Source of the DNA: Candida dubliniensis CD36
Taxonomy: Eukaryota > Ascomycota > Pichiomycetes > Serinales > Debaryomycetaceae
Assembly: GCF_000026945.1 (NCBI RefSeq)
Contig: NC_012860.1
Coordinates: forward strand, 2,480,001-2,544,000
Direction of reading: 5' to 3'
Length of the DNA: 64,000 bases
Part shown: positions 9,292 through 19,300 of the stretch, in pieces
Layout: the number at the start of each line of letters is the position of its first letter
Numbering within the stretch: the stretch's first letter is position 1
Translations under genes and position numbers: made by a program
Notes under the pieces: model-generated
What the model was told of the DNA's origin: nothing
The model's database searches: none
What the model saw: the letters and a program-made list of their open reading frames with translations, nothing else

Positions 9292-10605
9292 ATGTTGAAA
9301 CAATTATACTTCTTTTTAGTGTGTTTATTATGGACAACTGTCAATGCGTCACATTTTGAGACTGAACATGCATTGGTATTATATGATCCAGAATTGTTTC
9401 CATTAAATGATACAAGCTCTTTGACTCCAGAAGTTGCCCAATTCATAGAGTATTTGTCTGATAAGTTTGATGTGAAGATCAGTGATTACAATAGCGACGA
9501 AATCAATTTGTTTTTTGATGACTACCCTCGTTACGAACATCTTGTGTTGTTTCCTTCATCAAAGAAAACTATTAAATCTAAAGAAGCATTAAGTCTGCAT
9601 AAATTATTGCGATTCATTAATGAAAATAGTAACATTTTTGTTGTTGGTGGATCGCAAAGTGTTTTACCAGATGGATTGAGGGGGTTTTTAAATGAACTTG
9701 GTATTTTCCCATCACCAAAGAATTATAAGTATATTGATCATTTCAACAGCAAAAGAGGTATTGTTCAATTAACTCATGATAATGTTGTCAAAGGAAATAG
9801 GTTAATTGATGAATTGTCTACAACAAACTACGATGGTAATGCTGCTTTGATTTCGAACAATGAATTAATCTTCCCCATTGTTAGATGTTCAGCCACTGGT
9901 TACACCAACAAAGTGGGCGAAGCAATTGATGCTGACAAAACATGGACTTTTGGTGAACAAGGTTATTTGGCAGTTGGTTTGGAAGCTTTGAATAACGCCA
10001 GACTAGTTTGGGTTGGATCTAGCTCCTTGTTGGCAGAACCTCAATTGTATAAATGGTGTTTCCAACAACAGGGTAAATTGAAATTGCAATTCGTGGAGCA
10101 CATTAAAGCCGACGAACCAAGTAAACCAAACCCACATTTATACAGAATCAAAGATCAAGCGATTTACACCATTGGAGTATCCGAATTTGTTGATGGAAAG
10201 TGGGTTCCATTTGAAGTTAAAAACGAAGAGGATCAGTTGCAATTGTCGTTCAAGATGTTAGATCCTTACCAAAGATTGAACTTGAAACCACTAGGTCCAG
10301 TGAGTGCTACCAGTAACAGCACAGAATTAGATACATATGCATACTTTGTTAACTTCACTGTTCCTGACCATCACGGTATGTTTACCTTTGAATTGGACTA
10401 CAAGAGAGCTGGGTTATCCTATCTAGTTGACAAAAGAGTGGTGACTGTGAGACATTTGGCAAACGATGAATTCAAAAGATCATGGGATATTTCAAATTCC
10501 TGGTTATACGTTGCAAGTGCTGTGTTTGTAATTATTGCATGGTTTGTATTTGTTGTTTCTTACATTTATGTTGGCAAATCAAACTATTCCAAAAAAAATG
10601 TATAG
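9292..10605 (+). CDS. WBP1: WBP1, oligosaccharyltransferase subunit
   Basis: 437 residues from ATG 9292; the in-frame codon 18 bases upstream is TTG, so the ATG is preferred. There is a cleavable signal peptide (MLKQLYFFLVCLLWTTVNA), a lumenal body with the Wbp1/OST48 blocks FLNELGIFPSPKNYKYIDHF and NNARLVWVGSSSLL, a conserved RHLANDEFKRSWDISNSWLY, one transmembrane helix (about 410-430) and a short cytosolic tail ending KKNV, a KKXX ER-retrieval signal. Wbp1 is an essential non-catalytic subunit of the ER oligosaccharyltransferase for N-glycosylation. Length and topology equal those of yeast Wbp1 (430). Confidence 0.96.
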   Translation: MLKQLYFFLVCLLWTTVNASHFETEHALVLYDPELFPLNDTSSLTPEVAQFIEYLSDKFDVKISDYNSDEINLFFDDYPRYEHLVLFPSSKKTIKSKEALSLHKLLRFINENSNIFVVGGSQSVLPDGLRGFLNELGIFPSPKNYKYIDHFNSKRGIVQLTHDNVVKGNRLIDELSTTNYDGNAALISNNELIFPIVRCSATGYTNKVGEAIDADKTWTFGEQGYLAVGLEALNNARLVWVGSSSLLAEPQLYKWCFQQQGKLKLQFVEHIKADEPSKPNPHLYRIKDQAIYTIGVSEFVDGKWVPFEVKNEEDQLQLSFKMLDPYQRLNLKPLGPVSATSNSTELDTYAYFVNFTVPDHHGMFTFELDYKRAGLSYLVDKRVVTVRHLANDEFKRSWDISNSWLYVASAVFVIIAWFVFVVSYIYVGKSNYSKKNV

Positions 10606-11288
10606 TTGGCTTAAATACACTTTGAAATAAATTGATTCAATTATAGAATATCTTGTTTTAAGAGCTGATATATTTTATGTTAGTAAAAATGGTCTTTTTA
10701 GGCTAGTTTGGTTTAGCAAACAATTACAAACGATTGGAAAATTCTTTTTTTTTTAAAAAAAAAAAGACTTCAGATATGCTTTCTACTATCTTTATGAAAC
10801 AACTGTCTTCAATGTATAAATACTCAGTTGTCCCTATCTAAGTTATTCATCATAATTGATTGTTTGAAAAAAGGTTTGCCAAAATAAATTAGGTACTAAA
10901 CATACTGTTTGTAATAATATATATCATGTAAATATATGATAAGTAAGAAAAAGAATAAAAAAAAGGAATGGAAGAACCAAAATTTTTTTTTTTTTCCTCT
11001 TCTTACTTCATTCGATTTATACTGTTGGAAATGTTGGCGAGAATTAAAACCCTAAATTAAACTAAACTCAATCTTCTCAAACTTGAAGGTGGAAATACAG
11101 GCAAAAAAAAAAAAGGAAAAAAAGGAACTGCCTCCATAATAAACAACAACACAAAATATATCCGTTATCAAACTTATAGAGACAATTACAGATCTAGGCT
11201 TAAATCTAGTTGAATTCATTCAGATACTGTATTCCATTCCACCTAAGTACACCCAATCGATATTCCTATTTCATAATTTGCATTTCCA
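10606..11288. other. Intergenic WBP1/ARL3
   Basis: About 680 bases with poly(A/T) tracts at 10745-10765, 10981-10995 and 11104-11130. It contains a minus-strand TACTAAC (10678-10684) without a matching donor or reading frame. No gene was recognised. Confidence 0.5.
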
Positions 11289-12041
11289 ATGTTTCATCTA
11301 GCATCGTCATTATACACTCAATACACCAAAAGAGAACAATATAATATTCTTATTTTAGGATTGGACAATGCAGGGAAAACAACGTTTCTAGAACATTTAA
11401 AATTACTATATTCGTCCTCGACAGAATCAGCAAACAAGAGCCAACAATCCAAGAATTCAACTACAGGTGACGAACAACCCAGATCAACGGCAGATATTAT
11501 CAAATCTAAACGGATTTTACCCACAGTTGGCCAAAACACAACAACCATAAAGTTCGAGTCCAAAGATTCCGATTCACCCTTGGCATCGCAATTCAAAAAC
11601 ATTAATTTGAAATTTTGGGATCTAGGGGGGCAGAAATCATTGCGAAATATGTGGTCCCGATACTTTAAGCAATGTCATGGCATTATATTTATAATTGATT
11701 CTACTGATACTGAGCGGTTTCAGGAATGCTATGAAACATTGATTGATATTGCACATGATGATACGTGGATGCAAATTGACGATGAAAACAACAGCAACGT
11801 CGATGGAACAGTAAATGTACCAATATTAATGATGGCAAATAAGCAAGACCTACCGCAAGCTGTAGATTTGGTGTCTCTTAAGACAGGGGTATTTATCAAG
11901 TTAGTTAGTGAGTTGGAAGCTACCGATTCGAAATTGTTACCAGTTTCCGTTTTAGAGAATCAAGGATTACAAGAAAGTTTGGAATGGTTAGTGACACGAT
12001 TGATTTACAACAAACGTAACAAAAAGCCTGAGTATAAGTGA
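11289..12041 (+). CDS. ARL3: ARL3, Arf-like GTPase (ARFRP1 family)
   Basis: 250 residues. The N-terminus MFHLASSLYTQYTKREQYN matches Arl3/ARFRP1, which has no N-myristoylation Gly2 and is N-acetylated instead. The GTPase motifs are intact: GLDNAGKT (24-31), PTVGQN switch I (78-83), WDLGGQ (110-115) and NKQD (184-187). Arl3 recruits Arl1 and GRIP-domain tethers to the trans-Golgi. It is longer than S. cerevisiae Arl3 (198) because of a Ser/Thr/Gln-rich insertion between the P-loop and switch I (about 42-75) and a second small insertion near 160-175. Confidence 0.92.
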   Translation: MFHLASSLYTQYTKREQYNILILGLDNAGKTTFLEHLKLLYSSSTESANKSQQSKNSTTGDEQPRSTADIIKSKRILPTVGQNTTTIKFESKDSDSPLASQFKNINLKFWDLGGQKSLRNMWSRYFKQCHGIIFIIDSTDTERFQECYETLIDIAHDDTWMQIDDENNSNVDGTVNVPILMMANKQDLPQAVDLVSLKTGVFIKLVSELEATDSKLLPVSVLENQGLQESLEWLVTRLIYNKRNKKPEYK

Positions 12042-13382
12042 TAATAGAGATTATATGCAACAAAATCACAGTTAACATATTTACGACGAATTGGAAAATA
12101 GTTTTTACATTTTTTACTGTATCCAAGAAAAGTATACTTTGAACTGAAGGGGGGAGGGAGGAGTGAACAACAATAGTTTGAATTTGTGTAGACCAGAAAT
12201 CATTCAACGACGTCATGCAGCGGATCATTTAATCATGCTGCATAACCATTACATTATTTGGCTGAATCCAGGAGTTGAATCTAATTCCTTATTTCGCTTA
12301 GCAGGTACGATGACATGTCCGCAAAATTATATTGGCAAAGTACCACTCTGTTTTATTCCCCCCACAACCTTGAAGTCTCTAAAGATAGTATACAATGTAG
12401 ATGGCATTGCAATATGCAATTCAACCATATGGTATACGAAAATAATAATTACAAGATGGAGAATCTTCGGTCAGTAGTATATCAGCGGTTGCATTGCTAC
12501 GATGGGTATGTCGGCAATATATAATTTCTATTTTTTTAATTCATGTATATTTTTCATATCTAGTTTGCGGTCCTACACACACAGATTTAATTGATGACAT
12601 GCACGTTGTTGGAGAGTTAGTTTGTAGCTAGTTTCCTTGAAAATAGTATCGTAGTTGGTAATTTCATCAAGAGGGCAGCTTCAAAACTACTTGCCTATCA
12701 TCTCCACAGTTGCTATATTGCTATTTCATATTCTACTCCTTAAGACGCTAAAATTTGAAATTCAATTTAATTCGTACTGCATTGTGTAATTATAAGAGAA
12801 GACATGGTTGGATGGTATGTAGATATAGACTATTTACAAGGAAAACTCATGACTATGTCTTCGCTGTGTTGCTTCTGACCTCTAAAAATGTCCCCCCCCC
12901 TGTCTCACAATTTTGTATGTGATTTATTTTATTTTATTCCCTTTTTTTTTAGCCTGGCGTAACCCACATTTTTTTCAGGATCTTTGTGTCACCAGCTGAA
13001 ATTTGTACATGAATTAATTTGGCACACCGTCATAGCAATCATGAAAATTCCAGAAGTTAGACACCACAAAACTATCCGAGATATATATCCTCCTTTGATA
13101 TCTTGCTTCCTCTTATATATATATATATATATCCATTAATTTAATCCATCTTAATCATTCTTCATTTCATTCTTGACTTTCTCCCCCCCATTTTTATTAA
13201 TTCAATTTCTCCATTTATCAAGTTTTAATTATTGATTTGTTTTATTATCAATTTTTCAATAGCAATTTTCAATTCTAAATCTCACAACTTTTTTTGTTAC
13301 CAAACCCAAAAATAAAAAAATTAAAAAAACATTGCAATCAATTAATTATTTCATACTGTCTGAATCAATTGACTAGTTTATA
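12042..13382. other. Long intergenic region upstream of the 2414-residue protein gene
   Basis: About 1.34 kb. It holds a C10 run at 12891-12900, a (TA)n tract at 13114-13132, A/T-rich DNA close to the ATG, and a telomere-repeat-like 12-mer at 13052-13063. A frame at 12163-12477 has no conserved features. Several GTATGT hexamers lack a TACTAAC partner. It probably acts as an extended promoter; no RNA gene was recognised. Confidence 0.5.
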
Positions 13383-16300
13383 ATGAGTTCCGAAGGTAAA
13401 TTTTTCAGTAAGGTTAAGAATGCCTTCAAGTCTGACAAGAAGGACACCGAATCCTCACCAAAATCGACTAGCAAAACTAGCGCTCAAAGTGCATCAGCTT
13501 CAAAATCACACCAAAATGTAATTGAAGAAGCTTACAGTGAAGGTCGTAAATTTTTCCATTTGAAACATTCTAGCAGCAAAGGCGATATAGGTTCAGGGTC
13601 AGGATCGAGTGTCGACCCAGGTGCTAAACATTCGAAAGATCAACATCACGATATACTTAGACAGGCTTACAAAGAGGGCCAAAAGTTGTTCCATCATCAT
13701 GCAAAGCATGGTGTTTCCAGTCCAAGTTCACAGAAACAAGGAGCATCGCCATCAACCCATTCTGGTGCTGTTGGTGTTTCTGGTGGCTCTGGTTCTCCGC
13801 ACACCCCTTCTACTCCACGTCAAAGCAAAAGCACAACTTCTAGCGTTGCTTCAGGATTATCTCATGACAGGGATGTCATTACTGAGTCATCTGTTGGTCG
13901 GGTGGTTACCTCCCCTCCAAGGCGTTCCAGAGAACCCCTTGAACACACAATTCCTGGAGACTTTGCTAACGAAAAGAAACCAACTGACTCCACAGTAGTT
14001 GTTGGTGGTGCTAATGCCGCTTCAGGTTCTCAATCATCTGATGCCAACGTTGAAACACCAAGATACACTGATGGTGCAGAAACAGTCAAAGGGTCTGGTA
14101 AATATTTTGATCCAAAGGACACCCAGGGTGGTGTACTTGATGCTACTAAGACCGATAAAAGTGCAGATGCTTATAATGAACGAACTAAGGCCGAATATCA
14201 CGACTTGACCAATTTAAAAACTAAACCTAGCTACCCTGAAGGAGCCGTTGAAAAGGGTGCAGATCTCGAGCAGGTTAAAAACTTGGCCTACGAGGAAGGG
14301 AAAAAGAAGGGAAAATTGGCTGGTGATAATGGTGCATTTGGAACTTCTAAACAGTCTTCAAAGAATTCAAATTCAAATTCCAATCCAGTAGAAGAAAAAG
14401 AAATCCACGAAGAAAACAAATCAGCTTATAACCCAGGCGGTGTTTCTTCTGTGTTTGACGGAAATTCAACTAGTCCACAGGCTAACAAGTCAAATGCTAA
14501 AACAGGTACTTCTGGTAGTACAGCTGCAGGTGTTGCAACTGGTGCTGGTGCTGGATTAACTGGTGTGGCTGCTAGCGCTGGCAATGCTAAACTGTCATCA
14601 AATGACAAGCCATCATCAAAAGATGCTGATGTACAAAGAAAAGATATTCCAAGAAACGAAGTGGATCATTCAAGTTATAAAAACACTACTTCTGGTTTAG
14701 GATCCGATAATCTTGCCGCTGGTTCTGCTACCACGTCTAGCCAGATTCCTTCTACTTCGAATAACGAAAAGCAATCCTTAAGTGATCTTGAGAAAAAAAT
14801 CAATGAAACTGATGAAAGAATCAGACAATTAAAGCAAGATCCTAGTAATGCCTCCACTTATGCTGTTCATGATGAACCAATTGCTGCACCAAAGTTGAAG
14901 GATATTGATGATGTACACAATCAAGTTAACTATGCTGATACCAGGGATGGCACAACGAAACCTAAGGCTGAAAGTTCGTCCACAGGTGGTGTTGGTAGTG
15001 TTGGTGGTGCTGGCATTGCTGCTGGTGCCGCTGGTGCTTTAGGTGCCGCTGCAACATATTTAGGTTTTTCAAAAGGGAACAAAGCTAGTGAACAAAGTGG
15101 TACAGCTTACAGTGGCTCTGTTAAAGAAAACCAAACTTCAACATTGTCGGGGAATAAACCAACTAGTGACGTACCAGAATCTTCTTATAATGAAGGTCAA
15201 TTGAAAGCTTTAAAGGACCAGTTGTATCAAGCTGGTTATAACCAAGGCAAAGACATTTACGCCGGAATTGACAAGAATTCAAGAACACATCGTGATGCTT
15301 TGCTTGCAGGTAATTCAGAAGGCAAGAGTGATAGCCTGAATGTTAATAAATCATTAGACCCACAGTCAACTTCTTCAAGTAGAACAGGTAATTCTAAAGA
15401 ACAAGCTGAAGCAATCGCTGCTGCTGCTGGGTTTGGTGCAGTTGGATACGGTTCAAGTGCTTCAAAAGGTGCACATACTACAACTAGTAACGCCGACTTA
15501 GGTTCTGAAAGTGGAAAACCCGGTTACCATGAAGGAGGTAATGAGGATTTAGCTAGACAGGCTTACCAGGCAGGTAAAGACAAGGCCCATGCCGAAAAGA
15601 ATGCTACAGTAAGCCATGTCCCTAAAACTGAGGCTTATGAAGCAGGTAAAGATAAAGCTAATGCTGACAAAAATTTCTTAGCAAGTGCTGTCCCAGCGGA
15701 AGAGGCATACCAAACGGGCCAAGCCAAAGCTTATGATGATAAAGATATTTCGTCAAATGCAGTTCCAAGAGAGCAAGCATATCAAGCAGGTAAGAATAAA
15801 GCTGAAACTGAAAGAGATGCCTCGACTTTGAAACAGTCAGGTGGTAGTTTAAACACTACTAGCACTGAAACCTCTTCTCCTGGTAAGGGCTATTTAGCTG
15901 CTGCTGGTGCAGCCATTGGTGGTGCTGTTGGTTATGCTTTCGGTGGCAAAGGGTCTAAAGAAAATGATGTTGATGATTCATTGATTGAAGACGCAGAAAA
16001 AGTTGACCCTGCTATTTCAAAGTTGCCCCAACATAAAGTTGATAGTGATAAATTAAAGAAAGAAACCACTCTTAGTCGTGATGCCACATTTGATGAAAAG
16101 GAATTAGTTGCTTCCAACGACAGAAAGATTTGGGAAAAAGAAACCGATGACTATAACAAGAAACATGGTTTTGTTGGTGCCAAGGAGTCATTAATTCAAG
16201 AAGCTGAGGCCAAGGATCCAAGTATCTCCAAATTACCAGAACACAGAGTTGACAAAGATCAATTGGGAAAGGATGCTTCGCTTGGTCGTGATGCAACGTT

Positions 16301-19300
16301 TGATGAAAAAGAGTTGGTCGCCTCAAATGACAGAAAGATCTGGGAAAAAGACGCCACGGATTATAATAAAAAGCACGGGTTTGATTCTGGTACTCAAAAA
16401 TCATCTTCTACAGTTGATGCTCCAAAATTAAACACTTTGAAAGATGATGAAGAATATGAAGATTCGACTTCTGAAAAGGGTTATTTGGCTGCTGCTGGTG
16501 CAGCTATTGGTGGTGCCGTAGGTTACGCTTTTGGAGGTAAAGGCTCTTCTAAAGAAAACGATGTTGATGATTCATTGATTGAAGATGCTGAGAAGGCAGA
16601 TCCAACTATTTCGAAATTGCCACAACATAAAGTTGATGATAAGGAATTAAGAAAAGATACCACTCTTAGTCGTGATGCCACAATTGACGAGAAAGAATTG
16701 GTTGCTTCCAACGACAGAAAGATCTGGGAAAAAGAAGCAGAAGACTATAATAGAAAACATGGCTTTGTCTCTGGTAATTCTGAAAAATCATCTCATGATA
16801 GTACTTCTAATGTACCAAACAAATCTGCTGTTTCAACCGAGTCAAACTATGATAATGGAAAACCATATTCTTCTGGTGCTGGAGAACAATCGCAAGGTTC
16901 CTCTTCTTCTGAAAAAGGATATTTAGCTGCTGCTGGTGCAGCCATTGGTGGTGCTGTTGGTTATGCTTTCGGTGGCAAAGGGTCTAAAGAAAATGATGTT
17001 GACGATTCATTGATTGAAGACGCAGAAAAAGTTGACCCTGCTATTTCAAAGTTGCCCCAACATAAAGTTGATAGTGATAAATTAAAGAAAGAAACCACTC
17101 TTAGTCGTGATGCCACATTTGATGAAAAGGAATTAGTTGCTTCCAACGACAGAAAGATTTGGGAAAAAGAAACCGACGACTATAACAAGAAACATGGCTT
17201 CACCAATCAAACAGATTCTTTAATTCAAGAAGCCGCTGAAGTTGATCCATCAATTACCAAGTTGCCTGCACACAAACTTAAAAACAAAGATGGTAAGGAA
17301 GTGAAACCAGAAGTTGTTGAAACTAACCCGGAAGAAGTGGACACTTCAGCAATTCAGAATTTTAAAAAGTTGGAAGAAGATGTCAGTGCTTACAATAAGA
17401 AACATGGTCATACTGGTGCACAAGAATCGTTAATTGCTGTAGCCGAAGAAGCTGATCCTAAAATTCTGAAATTACCTACTCATAAAGGTGACTTTAATGA
17501 GACAAAGCAGGTAGACCAAGTTGGTGGCGCTGAACCAGGTGAAGTTCAGAAATTGCCCGCCGACCATCCAACTGCGAGGCATCGCGAAGTGAGTGAGAAT
17601 ATCAAGTCAGACAAAACAGCAGATGCTGGCGCTACCCAAGATAATAAAAAGAAACATGATCATCACACCTCCACTGCTGTTGGTGCTGGCGCTGGTGTTG
17701 GTGCGGGCTTAGCTGCTGGAAGCTCTGCACATTCTCACTCCACGGAACATGATTCAACATACAAGTCACAATTGGACCCTGATTTGAAGAAAGAGTTGTA
17801 TTCTCGAGGGTACACAAAGGGAAAATCAAGTCATTCATCTGTTCCATCTTCCACCTCTGATTCTCATAGCCATCATAGAACTGTTTCTGGGGCTTCATAT
17901 AATGCAACCAAACCTATTAATGAAGGTGAATTACCTGAACCTGATCTTCAGGATGATGATGCTAGACACGATAGTAGAAAATCAGGTGCTGGGATTGGTG
18001 CTGCAGCTTTGGCAGGTGGTGCCATCGGTGGAGGTGCTGGTGCATTAGCATCATCTGGTAAACACTTGGATCATAATTTAAAATCAGAATTGTATGAAGC
18101 TGGAAAATCCAAAGGATTAGCTAGTTCATCTGAAACAGGACATGCTGAAACATCATTAGACCCAAAGTTGCAGTCAGCTGCTTATGAAACTGGCCATGAC
18201 AAGGGTTTGAACACGACTGGATCGTTTAATCTGGATTTGAATCCCACTTTGAAGGATCAATTGTATAATGAAGGCTATGCTAGTGCTGCATCTGGGTATC
18301 CTTATTTAGGTAAACAGGATGCAAAGCAAGCTAGTGGTGCTAACAGAGAAGTTTCATCACTTGATCCAGTACAAGACTACAAACTGTATGAATCTAGACA
18401 AGGGAATACTGCTAGAGCTGTCGAAGGGGGTTATTCTACCGCTAACCCAGCAACATCTGGTGTACTTGATTCCAAGTTGAAACAGGACATTTATGAGCAT
18501 GGCTATGCGAAAGGTAGTACTGAGGCAAAACAAGAGAAACAAAGAGCTTCGCCATATAGCTATCCACCAGGGTCAAGTAACAGAGAGGCTGCTATTGTTG
18601 GGGGTGCTGGTTTGGCTGGTTTGGCCGCTGGTGCTGGTGCAGCCGGAGCATTTGGTCACCATAAAGAGTCACCAAAGTATCAGCATGACGATAAGAGTAC
18701 TGAATTTATCGAAGAAACTTCTGCAACAGAAAGTCGTTCTCGTAACAAAGATGATTTAGTAGTAGAAGTCATTGGTATTGAAGATAGAGAAGAAGCATTG
18801 AATACAGCCAAAAAAGCTTCCAAAAAATTGGACGAAAAGGGAGTTGATTTGACCACTGGTAAATTAGTGATTAATGCCAACACTAAGGAAATCTATAAAG
18901 CTGAAGAAGAAGAACCAGAGGGATTAACGAACCAAACTGCCAGTAAAGATATTCCATCTAGTGGCTTGAGTCTAAGCACTTCTCTGGGTTCTCATGCCCC
19001 TTCATCTCAACATGCTGCTGATTCGGCTTATAGTTCTGGGCCATCTTCAACGCCAGAAAAGATTGACACTTATCAACAAACTGAAGCTGCCAAGAAAAGA
19101 TTAGCTGAAGCTGCCAGAAAGAATGTTACCTCAACCCAGAAGCATACCAATTCAGGGTTAACTGGTACTGAAGCTGCTGCCTTGGGTGCTGGTGTAGTTG
19201 GTGGTGCTGGTATTGCCAGTGTTGCTGGTCAAAGTAGTTACAAATCTAGTGATGTTAATCATATTCCTCCACATGCTACTGTTCTGAAAGAAATTGATCC

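Noticed and set aside
12163..12477. 104-codon frame between ARL3 and the giant gene
   Set aside because: It begins at a non-ATG codon, has no domain or composition bias of a real gene, and overlaps another equally long frame.
12506..12960. GTATGT hexamers (12506, 12818, 12915) with a pyrimidine-rich TAG near 12952
   Set aside because: There is no TACTAAC-like branch between donor and acceptor and no conserved exon sequence.
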